Below, one piece after another: positions 1 through 8,489 of a DNA stretch of 64,000 nucleotides. Location of the stretch: positions 52,044 through 116,043 of the forward strand of contig CAKRCD010000005.1 of assembly GCA_934307065.1 (NCBI GenBank), written 5' to 3'. Origin of the DNA: an uncultured Bariatricus sp. (GTDB lineage Bacteria > Bacillota > Clostridia > Lachnospirales > Lachnospiraceae). The position numbers and the translations under genes were made by a program. Numbering within the stretch: the stretch's first letter is position 1; each line of letters begins with the position of its first letter. The notes under the pieces are model-generated. The model had not been told where the DNA came from. It did no database searches and worked only from the letters and a program-made list of their open reading frames with translations.

Positions 1-411
1 ACTAAGTACGATGTGCAAAATCAGTACGAGAAGATTGTAAGATCGTTTATCACGAAAGAGGAAATCACAGCAAAGACGGGTATACTTACATGGAATCTGA
101 AAAATCTTGAAATGCTTTCCACCGGAGAGTATAAGGAAGATAAGCAGAAGAAAACAAGGACCTTACTGTTTACTGGTAAAGGAAAATCCTTAAAAACAAT
201 TTTACTTCGCTTTGTGCATGAAAAAGAAAATGGAAAGAAGCTTCGTTTTACCATGATTGGACAGGGCGGCTCAGGATTTGCTATTGCATTTGAATCCAAA
301 GAACTTACAATTGATGCGGAAATCAGTGCAATCAGTGTCTTGGATGGATTCCTGGCTAAATTCGAAGAGGAGCTTACGGATGAAGAAGCGGCAGCACTTA
401 CATCGGAGTAA
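1..411 (+). CDS. Phage major tail (tube) protein, C-terminal part
   Basis: The reading frame is open from the first base of the window, so the gene is 5'-truncated here. A GTG at 13 exists but has no ribosome binding site and is probably internal. The visible ~136 residues contain a lysine-rich strand region followed by a G-Q-G-G-S-G turn. They end in an acidic tail (D-G-F-L-A-K then E-E-E), which resembles the end of siphovirus tail-tube subunits. Position supports this, because the tube gene normally sits directly before the tail-assembly chaperones. Assignment rests on context plus general resemblance; another small tail protein is possible. Confidence 0.55.
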   Translation, partial: TKYDVQNQYEKIVRSFITKEEITAKTGILTWNLKNLEMLSTGEYKEDKQKKTRTLLFTGKGKSLKTILLRFVHEKENGKKLRFTMIGQGGSGFAIAFESKELTIDAEISAISVLDGFLAKFEEELTDEEAAALTSE

Positions 412-457
412 GTAATTAAGGGCGGGGGATAACCCCGCTCATTTAAGGAGGAGTGAA

Positions 458-757
458 ATGCTAGATTTAGATAAATATATTAACAATAGTGTTGAAATGA
501 AGATTCATGGTGCAATCATTCATGTGAAGCAACCAAGCGTTTTGCTGATTGAAAAAATTGATAAAATTGAGGAAACGCAGACGAAAGATAACGTAAGAGA
601 AAAGCGGCTGGAGATTGCCATGCTCATGCTTAATTACAACGAGGAAAAAATGGTATTTACTGTAGAAGATTTAAAAGAAATGACGCAGGAAGCAGTTTCT
701 AAAATCATTACAACAATAGCTTCGCTTAGGTATGAGGCAGAGACAGACCCAAACTAA
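458..757 (+). CDS. Phage tail assembly chaperone (gpG-like)
   Basis: A 99-aa protein with a strong AAGGAGG ribosome binding site. It is mostly helical and charged, as in gpG-type chaperones that bind the tape measure protein during tail assembly. It lies between the tail tube and tape measure genes, the conserved position. Its last three codons with the stop form a canonical -1 slippery site (C CCA AAC TAA, 748-757). A fraction of ribosomes should therefore continue into the downstream frame and make a G-T fusion. The protein itself has no diagnostic catalytic motif; the call rests on position, size and the frameshift signal together. Confidence 0.8.
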   Translation: MLDLDKYINNSVEMKIHGAIIHVKQPSVLLIEKIDKIEETQTKDNVREKRLEIAMLMLNYNEEKMVFTVEDLKEMTQEAVSKIITTIASLRYEAETDPN

Positions 758-778
758 GACTTCCCATTCCGGAGGGAG
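748..778 (+). promoter_or_regulatory. Programmed -1 ribosomal frameshift site
   Basis: The heptamer CCCAAAC at 748-754 has the X XXY YYZ form when read in the zero frame (C CCA AAC), with the zero-frame stop immediately after it. After a six-base spacer a short stem can form between 761-765 (TTCCC) and 774-778 (GGGAG), a distance suitable for a stimulatory structure. The -1 frame is open through the site, from the stop at 733-735 to 1080. Frameshifts at this place in tail genes are well established (lambda G/GT). Confidence 0.8.
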
Positions 779-1080
779 ATATAGGAAAGGCGGTATGCGA
801 GAAATATTTCCCGGTTGAAGAATGGGAAAAAGGATATCAATTAAAAACAGTGATTATTAAGAGAATAAGCGAGTATACAGGGCTTAATTTTAACGAAGTG
901 CTGAATCTCCCGTATTCTTATTTTTTGCTGTTAAACAAGGAAAGCTGGGTAGACAGTTATATGCATTCTGAAAAGGGAATGGATGTCTTGAAGAACCTGT
1001 GGAGGTTGCAACAGACGAAAGCAGATGAGAAGGCGGTCAAAAAGTATGTGGGAGGTGAGCAGAAGTGTCAGCAGGAATAG
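754..1080 (+). CDS. Tail assembly chaperone T domain, made only as G-T frameshift fusion
   Basis: This is the -1 extension of the upstream chaperone gene. After slippage, reading resumes with the CTA at 754 and continues for about 108 codons. The segment adds a helical domain with a conserved-looking W-x-D-S-Y-M stretch, which in gpGT proteins links the growing tail tube to the tape measure. A GTG at 850 could start an independent 76-aa protein but has no ribosome binding site, so the fusion is the better model. The end overlaps the tape measure start by 16 nt. Confidence 0.7.
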   Translation, partial: LRLPIPEGDIGKAVCEKYFPVEEWEKGYQLKTVIIKRISEYTGLNFNEVLNLPYSYFLLLNKESWVDSYMHSEKGMDVLKNLWRLQQTKADEKAVKKYVGGEQKCQQE

Positions 1081-4000
1081 AACTTGCACCTTTGGTTACG
1101 AAGATAAAGGTCGATACAAGTCAATTTGAAAAGGACATGGAAAAGGCGGCTCAAAAAGGGAAGCAAGAAGCAGATAAAGTAGAGAAGAGTTTAGCCGGTG
1201 TAAGAAAAGCTGGAGAGAGCTTATCGAAAACAGGGAGTCTGCTTACGAAAGGACTCACTGTACCAATTGTTGGACTTGGAACTGCCACTACTAAGATGGC
1301 GGTAGATTTTGAAAGTAGTTTTGCAAAGGTCAGTACTCTTCTTGATGATGGAGTTGTAGATTTTTCAGAATATAAGGATGCGTTGATTGAAGGGTCAAAT
1401 GATACGAAGGTTGCAGTGGATGAGTACTCGGAAGCTGTTTATCAGGCTATTTCCGCAGGTGTGGACCAGAGAAAAGCAGTGGAATTTACAACAGATGCAA
1501 TGAAGCTTGCGAAGGGCGGTTTTACATCTGGAGCAAGTGCAGTGGATATTCTGACCACAGCGATTAATGGATATAACTTAAGCGCTTCGGATGCAACTAA
1601 GCTTTCAGATATGCTAATTACCACACAGAACTTGGGTAAGACAACGGTAGATGAACTAAGCCAGAGCATGGGCAAGGTTATCCCGATTGCCAGTTCCGTA
1701 AACTTTGGCATGAATGAACTGTCTGCCAGTTATGCACAGCTTACCAAAAATGGTATTGCAACAGCAGAAGCAGGCACTTATCTAAAACAAATGCTTTCTG
1801 AGCTTGGAAAGACTGGAAGTGATGCAGACGAAGCATTGAAAGAGCTTACAGGTAGCGGTTTTGCTGAGTTGAAGCGGCAGGGAGTATCAACATCTGAAAT
1901 TCTGAATATGATGAGTCAGTATGCAGAAAAAGATGGAAAGACGTTAAAAGATATGTTTAGTTCAGTGGAAGCCGGTTCTGCAGCACTCGTTCTTGCAAAA
2001 GGAAGCGGAGTGGAGTATAACCAAATGCTTGATGCAATGAACCAGAGCGCAGGGGCAACGCAAGCCGCCTTTGATAAGATGGATGCCACACCGGCTGAAC
2101 AGCTTAAAGGAGCTTTGAACGAGCTGAGAAACGCAGGTGTTAAGTTTGGAGTTTCATTTCTGCCTATTTTGACTGATGTAACTACTGCTCTTGGAAAGGC
2201 TGCTGATAAATTTGGTAATTTGTCAGACGAGGAACGAAAGCAGATTATTCAGATGCTTGCAGTGACTGCAGCAATAGGACCAATGCTGAAAGCAACGGGA
2301 AGCTGGATAGAGACATTTACCAAGCTCGCACCTGCGATTACAAAAGTAAGTACCATACTTGGTCAAAGTGGCGGTGCAGGACTTATAGGTAGTATGGCAC
2401 AGTTTGCATCGGTTTGCGCACCCCTTGCAATTGGAGCGGCTGCTGTGGGAACAAGCTTGTATGCCATTCACGAGCAAGGACAGCTTATGAATCGTACCGT
2501 TATTGAATCTTCGGATGATATGTCTCTCATGGAAAGAGCTCTTGCGAAATTACAGGGTGTTGAAGTGAAATCCAGAGAGGAACTGGAAAAATTAGGTGTG
2601 GTTCACAAGGAATTCTCTAAGGATATTAGTAAAGAGTTTCAGAAATCTGTAGAAAAATCTACCGAGGAATTACAGAACTTTAGTGTTTTCTTGCGGGAAA
2701 TAGGATTGGATGATGTGATTACTACAGAGGAAAGTGATGCATTTGAACAGAGAATTGCGGATATGTGCAATCAGGCAATCAGTACGATACAGAGTAAGAA
2801 AGATGAAAGTCAGAGCGCGCTTAAGGAGTTATTTGTAGCAGATGATGGGCTTATTGACGAAAGCGAGCAAAGGGTGCTGGATATTTTATCGGAGTCTAGT
2901 GACAAGCAAATTAAGACAATTCAGTTATTGCAGGAGCGAATCTTAGACATTAAGCAAAATGCTCTGGATGAGGGACGGGCACTAAGCGAAGAGGAAATTG
3001 CAATAATTGAAGAGAAAACAACCAGGATACGTCAGATTGAGCTGATGGCTGTAGGTGGAACACAGGAAGAGATTTTGTATGCTAAGAAAGAATTTGCCGA
3101 AAGGGTAAAGACGCTGGATGCTGAAAGCGCATCAGATTTGCTGAAAGAAAAAGCGAAAGCAAGGGACGAGGAAATTATTCAGATTAAAGCATCTTACGAT
3201 ACCCAAATTGAACTTTTAAAGCAAAAGGCAGCAGAATGCACTGGTGCTGATAAGGAAGAGCTGGAGAAACAGATTGCCAATCTGGAAGAGGACAGACAAA
3301 AGAAAATAGATATTCAGAATGAGCTTTACGATGAGTATATGAATATTGTCAAAGAAAAAAATCCTAAGTTGGCTGGTCTTATTGATGAGTATAACGGAGA
3401 GATTCTCACAAATGCAGACAAGAAGAGCCAGGAACTATTGGCTCAAATGATGGATAGTTATGACGGACTAAATCAGATTACAGAAAGCGGATGTTATCAA
3501 ATTTATAACAAGACTGCAGGAATGTGGCAAAATATGAAAGTGACAGTCGATGAAAATACCGGTGCTATTACTGGAATTTACAATGAGTCTGCCGGAATGT
3601 GGGCAGGGTATACAGAACAGATAGCTGAGGATACCAAAGAAATGGCAGATTCGCAATCAGATTCATATAAGCAGATTGGCGCTACACTTGGACTGTATGT
3701 AGATGAAGGTAAATTAGTTGTGGATGCCAATGGAAATGTTATTGCATCTATGGACGATTTAAAAGAACATACAGATGGAACAAGAACTGGAATTATCAAC
3801 CTCAATGGCACACCGTATAATATCACTGTAAATAAGGATGGAACAATTTCCGCATTACGGCAAATCAGTGCAGAAGCGGATTATGCTGCAAGAAACAGAA
3901 CTATTCGGATTGGAGTCGTAGGAAGCAATGTTTCCTCGGGGATTGCTTCAGCGGTACAGAATGCAGTGAGCGGCGCAAGACATTTCAATGGTTTGGATAA

Positions 4001-4223
4001 TGTACCGTATGATGGCTACAGAGCTGTACTGCACAAAGGCGAACGAGTGCTGACAGCAGAAGAAAATAAAAGTTATTCTGCAGAAATTGGCAAGACTGAA
4101 CAGACTCCAAAAACATTGCATGCTACCTTCCATATTGGAAAACAACAGGTGATGGATGCGATTGTACCGATTGTGGAAGATGCAATAACAGTAAATGCAG
4201 AGCTGGCAGAAAGAGGTGTATGA
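1065..4223 (+). CDS. Phage tape measure protein (TP901 core family)
   Basis: A 1052-aa protein starting at GTG 1065 behind GGGAGGTGAG, overlapping the T domain. Residues 1-60 are a charged helix. A TP901-type core follows (about 75-400), starting with K-M-A-V-D-F-E-S-S-F-A-K-V. Near residues 390-470 lies a hydrophobic segment, then long charged helices with coiled-coil character (about 560-760), and a glycine/asparagine-rich C-terminus. Tape measure proteins set tail length and line the tail lumen. By the usual residue-to-length ratio this implies a tail of roughly 150 nm. It is the longest gene of the tail module and is followed directly by dit. Confidence 0.92.
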   Translation: MSAGIELAPLVTKIKVDTSQFEKDMEKAAQKGKQEADKVEKSLAGVRKAGESLSKTGSLLTKGLTVPIVGLGTATTKMAVDFESSFAKVSTLLDDGVVDFSEYKDALIEGSNDTKVAVDEYSEAVYQAISAGVDQRKAVEFTTDAMKLAKGGFTSGASAVDILTTAINGYNLSASDATKLSDMLITTQNLGKTTVDELSQSMGKVIPIASSVNFGMNELSASYAQLTKNGIATAEAGTYLKQMLSELGKTGSDADEALKELTGSGFAELKRQGVSTSEILNMMSQYAEKDGKTLKDMFSSVEAGSAALVLAKGSGVEYNQMLDAMNQSAGATQAAFDKMDATPAEQLKGALNELRNAGVKFGVSFLPILTDVTTALGKAADKFGNLSDEERKQIIQMLAVTAAIGPMLKATGSWIETFTKLAPAITKVSTILGQSGGAGLIGSMAQFASVCAPLAIGAAAVGTSLYAIHEQGQLMNRTVIESSDDMSLMERALAKLQGVEVKSREELEKLGVVHKEFSKDISKEFQKSVEKSTEELQNFSVFLREIGLDDVITTEESDAFEQRIADMCNQAISTIQSKKDESQSALKELFVADDGLIDESEQRVLDILSESSDKQIKTIQLLQERILDIKQNALDEGRALSEEEIAIIEEKTTRIRQIELMAVGGTQEEILYAKKEFAERVKTLDAESASDLLKEKAKARDEEIIQIKASYDTQIELLKQKAAECTGADKEELEKQIANLEEDRQKKIDIQNELYDEYMNIVKEKNPKLAGLIDEYNGEILTNADKKSQELLAQMMDSYDGLNQITESGCYQIYNKTAGMWQNMKVTVDENTGAITGIYNESAGMWAGYTEQIAEDTKEMADSQSDSYKQIGATLGLYVDEGKLVVDANGNVIASMDDLKEHTDGTRTGIINLNGTPYNITVNKDGTISALRQISAEADYAARNRTIRIGVVGSNVSSGIASAVQNAVSGARHFNGLDNVPYDGYRAVLHKGERVLTAEENKSYSAEIGKTEQTPKTLHATFHIGKQQVMDAIVPIVEDAITVNAELAERGV

Positions 4224-4882
4224 TAGTGGAAGATTTGACGTATCAGGTTGGAATCCAAATCGGAGAATTTCATACATGGGAGGATTTCCAGATGTACCTA
4301 AATGAGGTGTATTTGGGGGAAACAGTACAAGAACGGTTTACTGCGGATGTTCCGGGATTAGGTACAATTGCATTTGATGATTTTCTGGATTTTCCAACGT
4401 ACAAGCAAAGAACGCTCAGGTTTTCCTTTGATGTTATTGACAATGGTTTCCCCGGACACTATAGGATTAGCTCCAAAATCAAAAATGCATTCCAGGGAGA
4501 AAACAAGAAAATTGTCTTAGATGAAGACTCTGATTATTACTGGTTCGGCCATGTTTCAGTAGATACGCATAAGAAAAATGCGGTTGCAAGTACAGTCATT
4601 GTTACTTGCACAGTAAATCCATATAAGATGAAAAACGAGTTGACTATAGTAAAATCTGTAATCAGTGGCGAAGCTCAAATTATCTGCAGTAATGAAGGAA
4701 AAAGTGTAGTTCCAACCATTATTGCTGACAGCGACTTTAGAGTAGCATTTGAAGGAACATCTTACGTGGTAAAGGCTGGAACAACGTTGCATCCGGATAT
4801 GTTATTTCAACCGGGAGATAATATATTGGATTGTTACGGAAATGGAACGATTACTTTTGAGTATCGGGAGGGAAGTTTGTAA
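4220..4882 (+). CDS. Phage distal tail protein (Dit)
   Basis: A 220-aa protein that overlaps the end of the tape measure gene by 4 nt (ATGATAG). Dit proteins form the hexameric hub at the tail tip and anchor Tal and the receptor-binding proteins. The sequence shows an N-terminal beta-rich domain containing a D-F-L-D-F-P-T-Y-K-Q-R motif like those of Gram-positive siphovirus Dit proteins. The C-terminal half is galectin-like and beta-rich, ending near L-x-P-G-x-N-x-L-D. Length is normal for the short Dit form without an inserted carbohydrate-binding module. The stop overlaps the next start by one base. Confidence 0.85.
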   Translation: MIVEDLTYQVGIQIGEFHTWEDFQMYLNEVYLGETVQERFTADVPGLGTIAFDDFLDFPTYKQRTLRFSFDVIDNGFPGHYRISSKIKNAFQGENKKIVLDEDSDYYWFGHVSVDTHKKNAVASTVIVTCTVNPYKMKNELTIVKSVISGEAQIICSNEGKSVVPTIIADSDFRVAFEGTSYVVKAGTTLHPDMLFQPGDNILDCYGNGTITFEYREGSL

Positions 4883-6741
4883 TGTACAAGGTATATTTAG
4901 ATGAAAAACTATTATATCATCCCAACATGGAAGAACTTTCTTTAGGAAGGGCAAAAGTAAAAGTGGAACTCAATAAAGCAGGTAGTTTTGATTTCACTAT
5001 ATATAAAGCAAATAATAGGTATTCTGATATTAAGAAAAAGAAGTCCATCGTTACCATTTACAATGAGGACAGACGCTTATTCCGTGGACGTGTTTTAAAT
5101 GTCAAGAAAGGATTTTATAATCAGTTGCAAGTAACCTGTGAAGGGGAACTTGCTTTTTTGTTGGATTCTATGGTGCGACCTTATGAATTCAAAGGAAGAG
5201 TGGAGGAATATTTCCGGTTTTTAGTTGAATCCCACAATACCCAGATGGATGATGAGGCGCGCAAGTTTAAAATCGGACGTTGCACCGTTAAGGACCCGAA
5301 CGATTATATAGTTCGGGCAAATACCGGAGTAAACGGTTATTCAAAGACTCTGGATGAAATGAAAGAAAAACTGGTTGAGAAGCTTGGCGGTTATCTCTGG
5401 ACAAGGGAAGAATCGGATGGAATTTACATTGATTACTTAGAAGATTTTGAAACCATGAACAGCCAGTCGGTGGAATTTGCCAAGAATCTCCTTGATTTTG
5501 AGGAAACCATAAAAGGGCAGGACATTGTGACTGCCATTATTCCGCTTGGCGCAAAGCTTAAGGACGAAAACGGGGAAGAAATAGATGAACGTCTTACCAT
5601 ATCCTCGGTCAATGATGGAGTGGATTATGTATACAGTCCAGAAGCGGTGGAAAAGTATGGTTATATCTTTGAAACCGTTACCTGGGACAATGTGGCCTTG
5701 CCGGAAAACCTGCTCCGCAAAGGAAAAGAGGAACTGCAGAACCACATCAACCTGACCCGTACTATAGAATTGCAGGCAGTAGACCTCCATAACATGAATC
5801 TGGACATCCAGAGCTTTGGACTTGGCAATTACACGAAGGTAATTAGTAAGCCTCATGATTTTAATGAGATGCTGCTTACAAGGAAGCTGGATATTAATCT
5901 ACTGGACCCGTCCGATGGAAGCCTGACTCTTGGTGATGAGAGAGTCACTTTTGTAGATAAACAGGTGGAGGCTTCCAACAAAATCAACCAGACCATTAAG
6001 ACAGTGGAGAAGATAACCTCGGATTATGAAATCAATAAGGAAAAGGTAGAGAAGCGGATTGAAAGTATTGAAAATAAGCTGATGCTGGAGCTTGCAGCGA
6101 ACAGTGGCACGTACCAGAAAATTGCATCTGATGGGACAGTGTCACCGGACTACACGAAAACTCCGCTTAGCCTGACTCCTGTTGTACGATTTAAGAATGT
6201 TGAGGTTAAGGACAACCTGCGCATCATCTGGAAGCGAAAAGCGGAAACTGCCGAGGAATCCTTGTTAGATGGAGAAACTGTTACGGATGGTGTTTTGACG
6301 GTGAAAAACAACTTAAATGTGGATAGTGTGCGATATATTTGTTATGCAACTTATACGGTATCTGAAACCGAGAAATATGTAGCAAACGGATATCTGGACT
6401 TTGTAAGAGTCAGAGATGGAACGGAAGGAAGCAAGGGCGAGGATGCGATTATGCTCTACATAGATTCAAGTAACGGAACAACATTTAAAAACAGTGACGT
6501 AGCAACCATATTTACAGTGAGCATATATGTTGGAGGATTGGTTATTGATAATTCGGAAAAATTAAAAAAAGTATTTGGCGAACATGCACATTTGCAATGG
6601 CTTGTGAAAAAGCATGGAGATACAGAATTTACAGAGATACCAATGGACGATCCAAGGCTAAATGATAATGGTTTTTTGTTTACTATTACAGCAAAAGATA
6701 TAAGGTTTAAAGCAGTGTTTAACTGTGAACTGAATATTTAG
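4882..6741 (+). CDS. Tail-associated protein, prophage endopeptidase tail (Tal) family
   Basis: A 619-aa protein translationally coupled to dit. The first ~370 residues look like the gp27-like hub and endopeptidase-tail region found in Tal proteins (about 120-200 includes Y-S-K-T-L-D-E-M; about 320-360 includes R-K-L-D-I-N-L-L-D-P). Next comes a helical neck (about 370-415), then two beta-rich modules of immunoglobulin-like character. Tal forms the tip of the tail and may help to penetrate the cell wall. No clear peptidase catalytic residues were identified by eye. The C-terminus ends in a short beta module shared in style with the next two proteins. Confidence 0.8.
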   Translation: MYKVYLDEKLLYHPNMEELSLGRAKVKVELNKAGSFDFTIYKANNRYSDIKKKKSIVTIYNEDRRLFRGRVLNVKKGFYNQLQVTCEGELAFLLDSMVRPYEFKGRVEEYFRFLVESHNTQMDDEARKFKIGRCTVKDPNDYIVRANTGVNGYSKTLDEMKEKLVEKLGGYLWTREESDGIYIDYLEDFETMNSQSVEFAKNLLDFEETIKGQDIVTAIIPLGAKLKDENGEEIDERLTISSVNDGVDYVYSPEAVEKYGYIFETVTWDNVALPENLLRKGKEELQNHINLTRTIELQAVDLHNMNLDIQSFGLGNYTKVISKPHDFNEMLLTRKLDINLLDPSDGSLTLGDERVTFVDKQVEASNKINQTIKTVEKITSDYEINKEKVEKRIESIENKLMLELAANSGTYQKIASDGTVSPDYTKTPLSLTPVVRFKNVEVKDNLRIIWKRKAETAEESLLDGETVTDGVLTVKNNLNVDSVRYICYATYTVSETEKYVANGYLDFVRVRDGTEGSKGEDAIMLYIDSSNGTTFKNSDVATIFTVSIYVGGLVIDNSEKLKKVFGEHAHLQWLVKKHGDTEFTEIPMDDPRLNDNGFLFTITAKDIRFKAVFNCELNI

Positions 6742-6752
6742 GAGGAATAAAA

Positions 6753-7805
6753 ATGGCAATTAAGGCAGTAAATCAGATTGATGTAATCGACTTAACAGAC
6801 GGGTATTCCGTCATTCTTACAAATGACAACTATACGTTTTTGGGGACAACAACTGCAGTGAACGGAACGCAAACAACAAGCACGAAAGTAATGGCACTTC
6901 GAGGTAACGAGCAGGTGCCTTGTAAGATTGGAACAATTAGCTGCCCAACAGGAATCAGCGCAGTCAGTGACGGGAAGACACCAGAACCAACCATTACTAT
7001 CACAGCTACTTCCGCGTTAACACAGAGCGGCACGATCACTATTCCAATTATTGTTGATGATGACATTACTATAAATAAAACATTTAGCTACTCCATTGCT
7101 TTTAGAGGAGCAACAGGAGCTAATGGCACCAGTGTTACGGTAAAGAGCACGTCTGTTACTTATCAGGTAGGAACAAGTGGTACAGATAAGCCGACTGGCA
7201 CATGGTCTACAACAGTTCCGTCTGTTCCGAACGGTCAGTTTTTATGGACTAAAACGGTGGTGGAATATTCTGATGGTAAAAAAACAGAAGCATACAGTGT
7301 GTCATATAAAGGAACAAACGGCACTAATGGCTCAAATGGTGCAAGCGTTACTGTAAGTTCAACTTCTGTAACATACCAGGTTGGCACAAGTGGAACTACT
7401 AAGCCAACAGGAGAATGGAAAACTGAAGTGCCTAATGTACCAAATGGACAGTATCTATGGACCAAGACTGTTGTTAAGTATTCAGATGGTAAGTCTACTG
7501 AATCATATTCTGTATCCTATAAAGGCACAAACGGTACGAATGGTACAAATGGTAAGGATGCTATTACAATGGCAATCACTTCAAGTGGTGGGACAATCTT
7601 CAAGAATACTGCCATTGCCACAACCTTAACTGCTCACGTCTACAAGGGCGGAGTTGAAATGACAGGAGCTAACTTAACAGCTCTTGGAACAATCAAATGG
7701 TACAAAGACGGTGGCACAACTGCTGTAGCTACTGGTTCTTCTTTCACAATTAGTGCAGGAGACGTGTCTAACAAGGCTACATTTAGTGCTCAATTGGAGG
7801 GATAA
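6753..7805 (+). CDS. Phage tail/baseplate protein with tandem repeat modules and collagen-like turns
   Basis: A 350-aa protein with a good ribosome binding site (AGGAGG). Residues 1-120 form a beta-rich N-terminal part. Two tandem ~71-aa modules follow (about 126-196 and 197-267), each with S-V-T-V-x-S-T-S-V-T-Y-Q-V-G and Q-x-L-W-T-K-T-V-V and each closed by short G-T-N-G-T-N-G collagen-like runs. The C-terminal domain (about 268-350) contains I-K-W-Y-K-D-G and looks immunoglobulin-like. Such modules occur in structural tail proteins that extend the baseplate or bind the surface. It lies in register with Tal and the following protein. The exact role is unknown. Confidence 0.6.
   Translation: MAIKAVNQIDVIDLTDGYSVILTNDNYTFLGTTTAVNGTQTTSTKVMALRGNEQVPCKIGTISCPTGISAVSDGKTPEPTITITATSALTQSGTITIPIIVDDDITINKTFSYSIAFRGATGANGTSVTVKSTSVTYQVGTSGTDKPTGTWSTTVPSVPNGQFLWTKTVVEYSDGKKTEAYSVSYKGTNGTNGSNGASVTVSSTSVTYQVGTSGTTKPTGEWKTEVPNVPNGQYLWTKTVVKYSDGKSTESYSVSYKGTNGTNGTNGKDAITMAITSSGGTIFKNTAIATTLTAHVYKGGVEMTGANLTALGTIKWYKDGGTTAVATGSSFTISAGDVSNKATFSAQLEG
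7128..7553 (+). repeat. Tandem coding repeat, two units of 213 bp
   Basis: Two in-frame copies (7128-7340 and 7341-7553) encode near-identical 71-aa modules of the tail protein. The DNA copies differ at many silent positions, so the duplication is either old or kept diverged at codon level. Confidence 0.8.
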
Positions 7806-7807
7806 GT

Positions 7808-8476
7808 GTGACAGTTAAAGCAAGTGCATCAATCACTTTGATAAGGGTAAATGATGGCGCTAAAGGAGATAAAGGAAAAGATGCTGCCATTATCTCCAAA
7901 ACAGAGCCATCGGACAAAACTTATCTATGGTGCGATACATCGGTATCACCGCCAATGCTTAAGCAATGGAATGGGGAAGAATGGGTTATTGTAAATGATA
8001 ACGCAGAACAGATTACCCAGATTTACAAAGAGATTACCAACTCTATCACGCAGTCTAGCGAAAACATTATGATGCAGGTTGGAGAGAAAACGTACTCCAA
8101 AGAAGCGGTGGACCGGCTTTTAAGTGATATGAACACATCCTTTGAGCAGACCAAGAACTCTTTCAATTTTGAGTTTAATCGGTTTCAGACTGCGCTTAAT
8201 GACTTGTCCAATAGCACAGATACAAAGTTTGAGAACACGAGCAAATATATACGTTTTGTCGATGGAGAAATCTACATCGGTGTAGAAGGTAATCCAATTA
8301 TGCTACGTCTAAGAAACGACCGTCTCTCATTTTTGGAAAACAATGCAGAGGTAGCTTATATCAGTAACCGTACATTGTATTTTACACATGCCGAAGTATT
8401 AAAAGATTTAAAGATTGGTAGGTTTGCCTGGGTGGCAATGGATTCAGGTTATATGGCATTAAAACTTGTAGAATAG
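7808..8476 (+). CDS. Phage minor structural protein
   Basis: A 222-aa protein with GTG start at 7808 behind GGAGGGA, two bases after the previous stop. It opens with a short beta module and G-A-K-G-D-K-G-K-D-A collagen-like residues. A T-Y-L-W-C-D-T stretch and a W-N-G-E-E-W carbohydrate-contact-like segment follow. A long amphipathic helix (about 60-150) is next, and the end is an F-V-D-G-E-I-Y-I-G-V-E-G-N-P domain seen at the C-terminus of many Tal or tail-spike proteins. The three genes from 4882 to 8476 together resemble a Tal protein split into separate polypeptides. Probably a baseplate component. Confidence 0.6.
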   Translation: MTVKASASITLIRVNDGAKGDKGKDAAIISKTEPSDKTYLWCDTSVSPPMLKQWNGEEWVIVNDNAEQITQIYKEITNSITQSSENIMMQVGEKTYSKEAVDRLLSDMNTSFEQTKNSFNFEFNRFQTALNDLSNSTDTKFENTSKYIRFVDGEIYIGVEGNPIMLRLRNDRLSFLENNAEVAYISNRTLYFTHAEVLKDLKIGRFAWVAMDSGYMALKLVE

Positions 8477-8489
8477 GAGGGAATGAAAT

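Noticed and set aside
850..1080. Independent gene from GTG 850
   Set aside because: It has no ribosome binding site, and the frame is open upstream to a canonical -1 slippery site, so the frameshift fusion explains it better.
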